Numbered from the stretch's first letter, positions 1 to 6,660 are shown. The stretch: DNA of 7,018 bases from Rikenellaceae bacterium (GCA_020859745.1 JAJBVQ010000098.1:1-7018); one strand, 5' to 3'. The notes: generated from the letters alone by a model not told the origin. A program made the numbers and translations.

Positions 1-926
1 CCGACGACGAAAAGCGGGTGCTGGTGGTGGCTTCGGCGGGGAACACGGCGCGGGCGTTCGCCAAGGTCTGCTCGGACAACCGGATCCCGCTGCTGCTGTC
101 GGTGCCGGAGGAGAATATCGGCGCGCTGTGGTTCGACGCGCCGCTGGACCCGTGCGTCAAGCTGATCGCGCCGCAGGTTGGAGGGGATTATTTTGACGCC
201 ATCCACCTGAGCAACCTGGCTTTGCAGTCGCCGCTGTTCTATGCGGAGGGGGGGGCCAAGAATGTCGCACGGCGCGACGGAATGGGCACCACGGTGCTTT
301 CGGCGGCGACCACGATCGGGCAGATCCCGGACTACTATTTCCAGGCGGTGGGGAGCGGCACGGGCGCGATCGCGGCGTGGGAGGCCAACCAACGCCTCAA
401 CGAGGACGGCCGCTTCGGAAACAAGGTGATGAAACTGATGGTTTCGCAAAATATCCCGTTCGTGCCGATGTACGATGCGTGGCGGGCGGACAGCCGCGAG
501 ATGCCGGCTTACGATGCGGATCAGGCGCGGGCGGACGCGGAGGCTATCGACGCCAAAGTGCTCTCGAACCGCAAACCGCCGTACAGTCTGGCGGGGGGGC
601 TCTACGACGCGCTGAAAGCGACGGAGGGGGACATCCTGGTGGCGACGAATGAGGAGGCGCGGGCGGCGCGCCGCCTGTTCGAGGAGATGGAAGGGGTGGA
701 CATCTATTCGGCGGCGGGGGTGGCGCTGGCCTCGCTGATCCGGGCGGTGAAGGAGGGGAAGGTCGATCCGCAGAAGATCGTGATGCTGAACATCACGGGC
801 GGTGGCGAACAACATTTCCAGCGGAACAAAGAGCTGTGGTACCTCAAGCCGCACAACGTCTTTCCGCTCGACCCGAAGCCGGACTATGTGGTTCGCACGG
901 TCGAAAAACTCTTTGCCAGAGGGTAA
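1..926 (+). CDS. Cysteate synthase-like PLP enzyme (5' end cut off)
   Basis: The reading frame is open from the first base (first whole codon at 3) and ends with TAA at 924-926, so the true start lies outside the window. About 307 residues are visible, against roughly 420-435 from memory for the family. This is a fold-type II PLP enzyme of the threonine synthase group. SAGNT (33-47) is the substrate/cofactor asparagine loop. GSGTG (351-365) is the glycine-rich loop that holds the PLP phosphate. A GGGE motif lies near the C-terminus. The PLP-binding lysine should lie in the missing N-terminal part. The text around SPLFYAEGGAKNVARRDGMG and the long C-terminal region resemble cysteate synthase, which makes L-cysteate from O-phosphoserine and sulfite, more than true threonine synthase. 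In Alistipes-type bacteria cysteate feeds sulfonolipid (capnine/sulfobacin) synthesis. The superfamily is certain; the exact substrate is inferred. The main alternative is threonine synthase. Confidence 0.75.
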   Translation, partial: DDEKRVLVVASAGNTARAFAKVCSDNRIPLLLSVPEENIGALWFDAPLDPCVKLIAPQVGGDYFDAIHLSNLALQSPLFYAEGGAKNVARRDGMGTTVLSAATTIGQIPDYYFQAVGSGTGAIAAWEANQRLNEDGRFGNKVMKLMVSQNIPFVPMYDAWRADSREMPAYDADQARADAEAIDAKVLSNRKPPYSLAGGLYDALKATEGDILVATNEEARAARRLFEEMEGVDIYSAAGVALASLIRAVKEGKVDPQKIVMLNITGGGEQHFQRNKELWYLKPHNVFPLDPKPDYVVRTVEKLFARG

Positions 927-945
927 CGGCCTCTATATTAACTGA

Positions 946-993
946 CAAGAGCGGCGCTTTCCTGCAAAGGAAAGTGCCGCTCTTGTATTTTAT
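946..993. terminator. Probable bidirectional terminator between convergent genes
   Basis: Bases 946-963 pair with 968-985 in an 18-bp stem. The stem is fully paired with one G-T wobble (956/975) and is closed by a GCAA tetraloop (964-967). On the + strand the stem is followed by TATTTTAT, a usable U-rich tail for the cysteate synthase transcript. On the - strand the tail (GTCAGTTAATATAG) is A/T-rich but has no clear T run, so termination of the amidohydrolase transcript is less certain. The hairpin begins 20 nt past the + gene's stop codon and 20 nt past the - gene's stop codon, so it is centred in the convergent gap. Confidence 0.85.
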
Positions 994-1004
994 GGATGTT
1001 CGGT

Positions 1005-2177
1005 TCAGGCTCCCGGCTCCAGTATTTTCAGCGCCATAGCCGTGAGCATCGCCACCCCGTACGGGATCGCCCTTTCGTCGGCCACGAAGGCGGCATTGTG
1101 GAGCGGCGCCTCGCTCTCCACCCCCCACCGGTAGAATACCGACGGATAGCGCACCGAATAGGAGCCGAAATCCTCGGCCGTCATCCTGCGGGGTATCTCC
1201 ACCGCTGCGTCGCTGCCGAATGTATCAACAATGACCCCGCGGGCCACGGCGGTCAAACGCTCGTCGTTCAGTACGCACGGATAACCCACCAACAAATCGA
1301 CCTCTGCCGTGCAGCCGTAAGCCGCCACGGTATACTCCGCCACCTCGCGTATGCGCCGGTGCGCCTCGCTCCGCCACTCCTCGTCCATCGTGCGGAATGT
1401 CCCCTCGACCTCGACCTTGTCGGGTATGATATTGGTCGCCCCGTCGGCGATCACGCGCCCGAACGAGAGCACGGAAGGGGTGAAGGCGTAATTGTTGCGG
1501 CTGACGATCTGCTGCATGGCCACGATCATCGCCGAGGCGGCCAGCACGGGGTCTTTCACCAGGTGCGGCAGGCCGCCGTGCCCCCCTTTGCCGTGCACGG
1601 TGATGTGGATCTCGTCGGTCGAGGCCATGAAGGTGCCGCTGCGAACCCCGATCTGCCCCGCTTTCAGCTCCGGCGACACATGGCCGCCGACGAATGCCCG
1701 CGGTTCCATGCCCTCGAACACCCCTTCTTTCAATATGATTGAAGCTCCGCCCGGCCACAGCTCCTCGCCGGGCTGGAACAGTCCCAGCACGGTTCCGTCG
1801 AAGGTGTCCCGCCGCTCGTTCAGCAAGATCAAAGCTCCCAATAAGGCTGAAGTGTGCAGGTCGTGCCCGCAGGCGTGCATCGCCCCTGCGGTGCAGGCGA
1901 ACGGCAGGCCGGTGGTTTCGGTGATCGGCAGGGCGTCCATGTCGGCACGGAGCACGACGGGGTGCTGCGGATCGGCGGTGCGCCCGTCGATGCGGGCGAG
2001 CACGCCCGTACCGGCTATCTGTTTATATGAAATGCCGTGGTCGTCCAGCACGCGGCGGATAAGGTCGGATGTTTGATGCTCTTCGAACGAGAGTTCGGCG
2101 TTTCTATGTATCTCGCGCCGCCACTGCGTGACCTGTGCCGCTAATCGCTGCGCGGCTGTGAAAATATCTTGCTCCAT
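1005..2177 (-). CDS. M20 family amidohydrolase (M20D-type, hippurate/IAA-amino acid hydrolase-like)
   Basis: The 390-residue product has the usual length for this family of cytoplasmic dinuclear-metal amidohydrolases, which cleave N-acyl amino acids or related amides. Expected metal ligands are visible: Cys103 and His105 in MHACGHDLHTS, Glu138/Glu139 in FQPGEE, His166 in GGHV, and His360 in LHNAAF. The central lid/dimerisation domain is marked by HGKGGHGG (around residues 195-202) and by ATNIIP (247-252). The N-terminal RREIHRNAELSFEE is typical. There is no signal peptide. The ATG at 2177 gives a normal N-terminus, and upstream there is only a short GTACC/GGTAC inverted repeat instead of a Shine-Dalgarno. 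The gene starts 32 bp after the glpF stop codon on the same strand, so co-transcription is likely, but nothing in the protein ties it to glycerol use. The substrate cannot be read from sequence; names such as amiloride-, hippurate- or acetyldiaminopimelate-hydrolase would be guesses. Confidence 0.9.
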   Translation of the reverse strand: MEQDIFTAAQRLAAQVTQWRREIHRNAELSFEEHQTSDLIRRVLDDHGISYKQIAGTGVLARIDGRTADPQHPVVLRADMDALPITETTGLPFACTAGAMHACGHDLHTSALLGALILLNERRDTFDGTVLGLFQPGEELWPGGASIILKEGVFEGMEPRAFVGGHVSPELKAGQIGVRSGTFMASTDEIHITVHGKGGHGGLPHLVKDPVLAASAMIVAMQQIVSRNNYAFTPSVLSFGRVIADGATNIIPDKVEVEGTFRTMDEEWRSEAHRRIREVAEYTVAAYGCTAEVDLLVGYPCVLNDERLTAVARGVIVDTFGSDAAVEIPRRMTAEDFGSYSVRYPSVFYRWGVESEAPLHNAAFVADERAIPYGVAMLTAMALKILEPGA

Positions 2178-2209
2178 AAGTACCCGCTAAGGTACATATT
2201 TTTCCGGGT

Positions 2210-2947
2210 TCAGATCAGCAAAAAGAGTGCGGCGGCGATGGCGGACCCGCACAGCGGGGCGACGACGGGTATCCACGCGTAGCCCCACTCGCTGCTCCCT
2301 TTCGTCCCCATAGGCAGGAGGGCATGCATCACGCGCGGGGCGAAATCCCGGGCGGGGTTGATGGCGTACCCGGTGGTGCCGCCGAGCGAGAGGCCGATGA
2401 CCCAGACGATGAAGGCGACGGGCAGGGCGCCGACGGAGCCGAGCCCGATGGGCAGTGTGGTGCCGTCGGCATCGACGGTCAGGCTGCCGTTGGTGATGTA
2501 AAAGACGGCGAAGATCAGCACGAAGGTGGCGATCAGCTCGCCGGCGAAGTTGAGTTTCCGGTCGGCGATGGCGGGCGAGGTGCAGAAAAGGGAGAGTTTC
2601 GCGGCGGTGTCGTCGGTGATCTTCAGGTGGGCGTAATAGAATATCCAGACGAGTGCGGCCCCGACGGCGGCGCCGATCAGCTGTGCGGCAACGTATCCGG
2701 GCACGGCGGCCCACGTGAATTTACCGGTCAACGCGAAGCCGAGGGTGACGGCGGGGTTGAGGTGTGCGCCGCTGAAGGGTCCGGCGACGACGACACCGAC
2801 GAACACGGCGAGGGCCCACCCGGTGGTGATGACGATCCACCCGCCGCCGTGGCCTTTGGTACGGTCGAGTACGACGTTGGCCACTACGCCGTTCCCCAGC
2901 AGGATCATCAACAGGGTGCCGAGCATCTCGGCGGCAAATGGTGTCAT
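2210..2947 (-). CDS. glpF: Glycerol uptake facilitator (aquaglyceroporin)
   Basis: This 245-residue integral membrane protein belongs to the MIP (aquaporin) family and should form a tetrameric channel in the inner membrane that admits glycerol by diffusion. Both NPA pore motifs are intact: Asn64-Pro65-Ala66 in SGAHLNPAVT and Asn197-Pro198-Ala199 in YAINPARDFAPR. The Asp201 after the selectivity-filter Arg200 is a glycerol-facilitator hallmark. Trp44 and Tyr194 sit where E. coli GlpF has Trp48 and Phe200, giving an aromatic filter wide enough for glycerol. About six hydrophobic helices are apparent. The loop between the two halves (around 108-132, ITDDTAAKLSL) is moderately long. The ATG at 2947 follows an A/T-rich stretch (2948-2963) with a perfect ATTATA/TATAAT inverted repeat, in place of a Shine-Dalgarno. 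The gene lies downstream of glpK but is separated from it by a 469-bp repeat-like gap. Confidence 0.94.
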   Translation of the reverse strand: MTPFAAEMLGTLLMILLGNGVVANVVLDRTKGHGGGWIVITTGWALAVFVGVVVAGPFSGAHLNPAVTLGFALTGKFTWAAVPGYVAAQLIGAAVGAALVWIFYYAHLKITDDTAAKLSLFCTSPAIADRKLNFAGELIATFVLIFAVFYITNGSLTVDADGTTLPIGLGSVGALPVAFIVWVIGLSLGGTTGYAINPARDFAPRVMHALLPMGTKGSSEWGYAWIPVVAPLCGSAIAAALFLLI

Positions 2948-2971
2948 ATTATATACTTATAATGATTAATG

Positions 2972-2988
2972 GTTCGGTTATTTGTATG
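2972..2988 (+). repeat. Left terminal inverted repeat of the glpK-glpF gap element
   Basis: GTTCGGTTATTTGTATG at this position is the inverted counterpart of CATGCAAAATAACCGAAC at 3396-3413. Aligned, the two arms agree at 16 positions, with one substitution and one 1-nt gap. The outer edge lies 24 nt upstream of the glpF start codon. Confidence 0.6.
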
Positions 2989-3180
2989 TACCCGCACCGC
3001 ACTGTCGCTATCTATCAGAGCCTCACTTTTGGCGCAACGGGTGGGGCCGGAGCCAGCGGAGGGGCGACAATTTATTGCGGCCCTGCGCCTGGGGTGGGTT
3101 GCCGTTCCGGCTTCCTCCTTGTGCCTCGGCCATTTAGGCGAGCCTAATGGCAACTCGGCTGTGGCGTCGGTTCGGGCCGG

Positions 3181-3197
3181 CCGCTGACGCGGAACCT
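3181..3197 (+). repeat. 17-nt repeat, copy 1
   Basis: CCGCTGACGCGGAACCT recurs as CCGCTGGCGCGGAAGCT at 3311-3327 (15 of 17 identical, same orientation). It also recurs on the - strand at 4961-4945 as CCGCTGACGCGGGAACT, in the glpD-glpK gap. The first 12 bases are identical between copies 1 and 3. Confidence 0.6.
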
Positions 3198-3310
3198 TTT
3201 CTCGCTCGCCTGCGACCGCCAGGTCGCGCGGGCCGGACGCCTCCCCACGGGAGGCCCGCAATAAGGCCGCAAGCGTCCTGATTGCAAGCGCTCCCGGGCG
3301 CCCGGCCTGA

Positions 3311-3327
3311 CCGCTGGCGCGGAAGCT
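3311..3327 (+). repeat. 17-nt repeat, copy 2
   Basis: CCGCTGGCGCGGAAGCT matches copy 1 (3181-3197) at 15 of 17 positions in direct orientation, 130 bp away. Both copies lie inside the inverted-repeat-bounded gap element. Confidence 0.55.
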
Positions 3328-3395
3328 AAAAGTAGTCATGACCCGGAAGCCCAACGGGCCCGCTTTTTGAAAAAAGCGGCAACCCCACACACGAC

Positions 3396-3413
3396 CATGC
3401 AAAATAACCGAAC
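3396..3413 (-). repeat. Right terminal inverted repeat of the glpK-glpF gap element
   Basis: CATGCAAAATAACCGAAC is the inverted partner of 2972-2988. It ends only 3 bp from the glpK stop codon (TAA, complement of 3417-3419). On the - strand the arm reads GTTCGGTTATTTTGCATG directly after the glpK stop. Confidence 0.6.
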
Positions 3414-3416
3414 GGT

Positions 3417-4928
3417 TTATTCTTCTTTGGCCCAGCCTTCGGCACGTTTCACGGCGCGGTGCCAGTCGCGCAACAGTTTATCGGCCTGTTCCACCGGAAT
3501 AACAGGGCCGAATGCTCGGTCCAGTTTCCATATTTTTTGCAGCTCTCCGATATTCTCCCAGTAGCCCACCGCCAGGCCCGCCAGGTACGCCGCCCCCACC
3601 GCCGTCGACTCCAGTATCTCCGGCCGCAGCACATCGCCCCGGCAGATGTCCGCCTGGAACTGCATCAGGAAATTGTTCGCCACTGCACCGCCGTCCACCC
3701 GCATCTCCTGCGCCAGCGTCCCCACGTCGCTGGCCATCGCCCCCATAATGTCGTACACTTCGTAAGCGATCCCCTCCAACGCGGCGCGCGCCAGATATGC
3801 CGCCGTCGTGCCCCGCGTGATCCCCACGATGGTACCCCGCGCATACTGATCCCAATACGGCGCTCCCAAGCCCGTGAGGGCGGGCACGAAATAGACTCCC
3901 CCGTTGTCCGGCACCGACATGGCCAGCTCCTCGGTCTCCGCCGACGACGTGACCACATGCACGGCGTCCCGCAGCCACTGCACCACCGCCCCGCCCACGA
4001 AAACGCTTCCCTCCAGCGCATAGGTCACCCGGTCGCCGATCCGCCACGCGATGGTCGTCAGCAGGTTGTTCTTCGACACCACGGCCTTGTCGCCTGTATT
4101 GGTCATCATAAAACACCCCGTGCCGTAGGTGGTCTTGACCATGCCCGGCTCGGTGCAGAGCTGGCCGAGAAGGGCCGCCTGCTGGTCGCCCGCGATGCCC
4201 GAAATGGGGATCTTGGTCGAGAAGAGCGTGGAGGCCGTGTCGCAATAGACCTCGCTGCTGTTGCGCACTTCGGGAAGCATCGACTCCGGAATGTCGAACA
4301 GTTCCAGCAACTCCTTGTCCCACTCCAGGGTGTGGATATTGAACAGCATCGTCCGCGAGGCGTTGCTCACGTCGGTGACGTGCGCCCGGCCGCGGGTGAA
4401 TTTCCACACCAGCCAGCTGTCCACGGTGCCGAAACAGAGTTTTCCCTTCCCGGCCCGCTCGCGCGCGCCCTCGACGTTGTCCAGTATCCATTTGACCTTG
4501 GTGGCCGAAAAGTAGGCGTCGAGGATCAACCCGGTCTTTTCGCGGATCATCTCCGCCCTGCCCTCTCTCTTCAACTGTTCGCAGTAGTCCGCTGTGCGCC
4601 GGTCCTGCCAGACGATAGCGTTGTAGATGGGCAATGAGGTGTCGCGGTCCCAGACGATGGTGGTTTCGCGCTGGTTGGTGATGCCGATGCAGGCGATGTC
4701 GAGCCCGGTGAGGTCGGCTTTGGCCACCACTTCGGCGGCGACGGACGACTGGGTGTACCAGATCTCGCCGGGGTCATGTTCCACCCATCCGGGGCGCGGG
4801 AACAGCTGTTCGAACGGTTTCTGGGACGAGGCGACCACGGCTCCGTCGTGGTTCAGGATAATGGCCCGCGACGAGGTGGTGCCCTGGTCGAGCGCCAGGA
4901 TGTATTTCTGTGAGATTTCGGTAGGCAT
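3417..4928 (-). CDS. glpK: Glycerol kinase
   Basis: The 503-residue product is a full-length FGGY-family kinase that phosphorylates glycerol with ATP to sn-glycerol 3-phosphate in the cytoplasm, trapping incoming glycerol. The N-terminal phosphate-binding loop DQGTTSSR starts at residue 14. Glycerol contacts known from E. coli GlpK are present: Arg87-Glu88 in NQRETT, Trp107 in VWQDRR, Tyr139 in DAYFSATK, and the catalytic base Asp248 in GIAGDQQAAL. YFSATKVKWILDN (139-151) matches the first FGGY signature. The adenine-side GTGCF (269-273) and VDGGAVANNFLMQFQAD (411-427) follow in order. The activating histidine phosphorylated by HPr in Gram-positive GlpK is absent; the equivalent segment reads NSSEVYCD (223-230). 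The start at 4928 yields a normal N-terminus ahead of YILALDQGT. It lies 123 bp downstream of glpD with a hairpin-rich gap between them. Confidence 0.97.
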   Translation of the reverse strand: MPTEISQKYILALDQGTTSSRAIILNHDGAVVASSQKPFEQLFPRPGWVEHDPGEIWYTQSSVAAEVVAKADLTGLDIACIGITNQRETTIVWDRDTSLPIYNAIVWQDRRTADYCEQLKREGRAEMIREKTGLILDAYFSATKVKWILDNVEGARERAGKGKLCFGTVDSWLVWKFTRGRAHVTDVSNASRTMLFNIHTLEWDKELLELFDIPESMLPEVRNSSEVYCDTASTLFSTKIPISGIAGDQQAALLGQLCTEPGMVKTTYGTGCFMMTNTGDKAVVSKNNLLTTIAWRIGDRVTYALEGSVFVGGAVVQWLRDAVHVVTSSAETEELAMSVPDNGGVYFVPALTGLGAPYWDQYARGTIVGITRGTTAAYLARAALEGIAYEVYDIMGAMASDVGTLAQEMRVDGGAVANNFLMQFQADICRGDVLRPEILESTAVGAAYLAGLAVGYWENIGELQKIWKLDRAFGPVIPVEQADKLLRDWHRAVKRAEGWAKEE

Positions 4929-4944
4929 GGCTCAATGGAATATA

Positions 4945-4961
4945 AGTTCCCGCGTCAGCGG
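4945..4961 (-). repeat. 17-nt repeat, copy 3 (inverted)
   Basis: On the - strand this reads CCGCTGACGCGGGAACT, matching the copy at 3181-3197 exactly over the first 12 bases and closely after a single extra G. It sits directly beside the 4962-5007 hairpin and 17 bp from the glpK start codon. Confidence 0.5.
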
Positions 4962-5007
4962 TGAGCCGCGCCAGACGCCTTTGGCGTCCGCCCGGGGGCG
5001 CGGCTCA
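4962..5007. repeat. Two-tier hairpin in the glpD-glpK gap
   Basis: Bases 4962-4972 (TGAGCCGCGCC) pair perfectly with 4997-5007 (GGCGCGGCTCA), an 11-bp stem. It encloses a second hairpin, GACGCC/GGCGTC (4974-4979 and 4983-4988) with a TTT loop. Neither strand has a T run immediately after the structure, so it does not look like a standard terminator. Being between two genes that should be co-expressed, it could protect or process the mRNA, attenuate glpK relative to glpD, or be a REP-like repeat. Nothing else is seen in this 123-bp gap. Confidence 0.65.
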
Positions 5008-5051
5008 AAATTCATAGCCCGGTCAAGGCGCAAAACCGGAATGCGGCACGG

Positions 5052-6617
5052 TTATTTCAGCAGGTACCCTTCCGCCAAGCGGGTGAACTCCTGCACCTGG
5101 TCCTCCTGCCAGCGTTCGTCGCGGCCCAGCTCCTGCGCCATCAGGCGGGCCGTCGCCGGGGCCATGGCCATGGCGGCCCGGGCATCCAGTAGCAGCATCC
5201 TCAACCGCCGCGCCAGCACGTCCTCGACCGTATAGGCCATCTCCTGGTGCACGGCCCAGACTACCTCGGCCCCGGTGTAGGGGTAATCCGGATGGAGCTT
5301 TTCATCCAGTTCGGGCCGCTCGGCCGCCACGGCCAGCACTTTCGGCTCGTCCGAGCCGTAAAAATAGAGCGGGGCTTCGAAATCGGTCGGTTTGTGGTAG
5401 CCGTGGATCGGATAGTGCGCCGTCACGCACTTGCGCTCCGGCAGCAGGTTCAGCCGGATGGCCTTGTCCACGGTGTCCTCCGCCATCCGGCGGTAGGTGG
5501 TCCATTTGCCGCCGGTGATGGTGACGAGCTTCGACGGCGAGACGATGATCTTGTGGCTGCGCGAGATCTCTTTCGTGCTCTTACCCTCCTCTTTCGGCGC
5601 GGCCAGCGGACGCAGGCCGGCGAATACCGACAGCACGTCGCTGCGCCGGGGCTGCCGGGTGAGGTAGCGGCCCGCCGTGTCGAGGATGAATTTCACCTCC
5701 TCTTCGAGCGGGCGCGGCTCCCATTCGGGATGCTCACGCAGGGTGTCGGTCGTCCCGACGATGACCTTGCCGTGCCACGGCACGGCGAACAGCACGCGGC
5801 CGTCATCCGTCTTGGGGATCATAACGGCGCTCGTGCCGCCGAGGAACGAGCGGTCGAGCACGACGTGTATCCCCTGACTGGGCTGCACGATGGGCTTGTC
5901 CTCCGGGTTGTCCATCAGGAGGATATGGTCGACGAACACGCCGGTGGCATTGATCACCGCTTTGCTGCGCACGTAGTAGGTCGTGTCGGTGAAGCGGTCT
6001 TTGACCTGCACGCCGTCCACAGTACCGTCCGTTTTTTTCAGCAGGCCGGTCACCTGGGCGTAATTCATAACGAATCCCCCGGCTTCCATCGCCGTCTGGG
6101 CCAAATTAATGGCCAGCCGCGCGTCGTCGAACTGCCCGTCGTGGTAGAGCACGCCGCCCCTCAACCCTTCGGGTTTGAGGGCGGGGATCATGTTCAGCAC
6201 GGTCGATTTTTTCTTCGGCAGCGACTTGCCCAGCCCCAGCCGGCCCGCCATCATGTCGTAAATGGTCAGCCCGACGGTGTAGAACGGTTTTTCCCACCAG
6301 CGGTAGCAGGGGATGATGAAATCTTCGTTCTTGACCAGGTGAGGTGCGTTCTGCTGCAAGAGGCCCCGCTCTTTCAGGGCTTCGAACACCAGCCCCACGT
6401 CGCCCTGCGCCAGATAGCGCACCCCGCCGTGTACCAGCTTGGTGCTGCGGCTCGACGTGCCTTTAGCGAAATCCTCCTGTTCGAAAAGAATGACGCTGTA
6501 TCCCCGCGTTGCGGCATCGACGGCGACCCCCAGCCCGGTGGCCCCGCCGCCGATCACCGCGACGTCCCAGATGCGTTCGCGGTCGTCCAGCGCCCGTACG
6601 GTATTGTCTCTGTTCAT
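5052..6617 (-). CDS. glpD: FAD-dependent glycerol-3-phosphate dehydrogenase
   Basis: The 521-residue flavoprotein oxidises sn-glycerol 3-phosphate to dihydroxyacetone phosphate and passes electrons to membrane quinone, probably menaquinone in this group. It acts as a peripheral inner-membrane enzyme on the cytoplasmic side. The FAD dinucleotide-binding motif GGGATG is at residues 23-28. The family signature GTSSRSTKLVHGGVRYL is at 53-69. FAGLRPL (332-338) and ITGGKWTTYRRMAED (367-381) are the substrate/flavin-side segments. The C-terminal DAO_C-type helical domain contains EMAYTVEDVLARRLRMLLLD (459-478). Length and domain order fit homodimeric GlpD, not the GlpABC type, as no [2Fe-2S] or GlpB/GlpC partner is seen. 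The ATG at 6617 follows an A-rich leader (AAAACACGAAGACT) without a Shine-Dalgarno. It is the first gene of the - strand glp cluster and diverges from pdxB. Confidence 0.95.
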   Translation of the reverse strand: MNRDNTVRALDDRERIWDVAVIGGGATGLGVAVDAATRGYSVILFEQEDFAKGTSSRSTKLVHGGVRYLAQGDVGLVFEALKERGLLQQNAPHLVKNEDFIIPCYRWWEKPFYTVGLTIYDMMAGRLGLGKSLPKKKSTVLNMIPALKPEGLRGGVLYHDGQFDDARLAINLAQTAMEAGGFVMNYAQVTGLLKKTDGTVDGVQVKDRFTDTTYYVRSKAVINATGVFVDHILLMDNPEDKPIVQPSQGIHVVLDRSFLGGTSAVMIPKTDDGRVLFAVPWHGKVIVGTTDTLREHPEWEPRPLEEEVKFILDTAGRYLTRQPRRSDVLSVFAGLRPLAAPKEEGKSTKEISRSHKIIVSPSKLVTITGGKWTTYRRMAEDTVDKAIRLNLLPERKCVTAHYPIHGYHKPTDFEAPLYFYGSDEPKVLAVAAERPELDEKLHPDYPYTGAEVVWAVHQEMAYTVEDVLARRLRMLLLDARAAMAMAPATARLMAQELGRDERWQEDQVQEFTRLAEGYLLK

Positions 6618-6660
6618 AGTCTTCGTGTTTTATCGCTTCGGTGAAGTTGCAAAATCTGCG

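Larger units (their letters stand above)
2972..3413. repeat. Candidate dispersed repeat / MITE-like element between glpK and glpF
   Basis: This non-coding-looking stretch fills most of the 469-bp gap between glpK and glpF. It is bounded by imperfect inverted repeats (2972-2988 and 3396-3413). Inside are several palindromic pieces: 3130-3150 (CCATTTAGGC/GCCTAATGG, one bulged T), 3212-3227 (GCGACC/GGTCGC), 3239-3255 (GCCTCCC/GGGAGGC), 3294-3305 (CCGGGCGCCCGG) and 3360-3379 (CCGCTTTTT/AAAAAGCGG). TTATTGCGGCC at 3072-3082 recurs inverted at 3253-3264 with one extra base. No transposase is encoded and no clear target duplication is seen at the ends. A - strand open frame crosses it but looks non-genic. 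A dispersed non-autonomous element is my preferred reading. A long structured leader or small RNA is an alternative. Confidence 0.5.

Noticed and set aside
996..1742. A 248-codon + strand open frame opposite the amidohydrolase.
   Set aside because: It overlaps the convergent terminator region and an intact M20 gene on the other strand. Its composition is that of a shadow frame.
3360..3379. Hairpin CCGCTTTTT/AAAAAGCGG downstream of glpK as a transcription terminator.
   Set aside because: The T run is inside the stem, and neither strand continues into a U tract. The closing loop would have only 2-4 nt. It is kept as part of the repeat element instead.
2944..3402. A 152-codon - strand open frame (TTG start, first ATG at 3339) spanning the glpK-glpF gap, with its TGA overlapping the glpF ATG as ATGA.
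   Set aside because: The translation is low-complexity and rich in Arg, Ala, Pro and Gly, with no recognisable domain. It covers the palindromes and both inverted-repeat arms, and the ATGA overlap can arise by chance. It looks like GC-rich repeat sequence without stops.
3402..3419. Small hairpin at the glpK stop (AACCGTTCGGTT then ATTTT on the - strand) as an intrinsic terminator.
   Set aside because: With a sterically possible loop the stem is only about 4 bp, too weak to call. The sequence is explained by the right inverted repeat.
3459..4637. A 392-codon + strand open frame opposite glpK.
   Set aside because: It is antisense to a clear glpK gene, has a biased Arg/His-rich composition and shows no domain.
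5049..5057. CGGTTATTT at the glpD stop codon, shared with the terminal inverted repeats, as a third repeat end.
   Set aside because: Only 9 nt match, it overlaps glpD coding sequence, and its orientation does not fit an element lying in the glpD-glpK gap.
5247..6644. A 465-codon + strand open frame opposite glpD.
   Set aside because: It is antisense to a clear glpD gene. Its His/Gly/Val/Arg-rich product has no family features, as expected for a shadow frame in GC-rich DNA.
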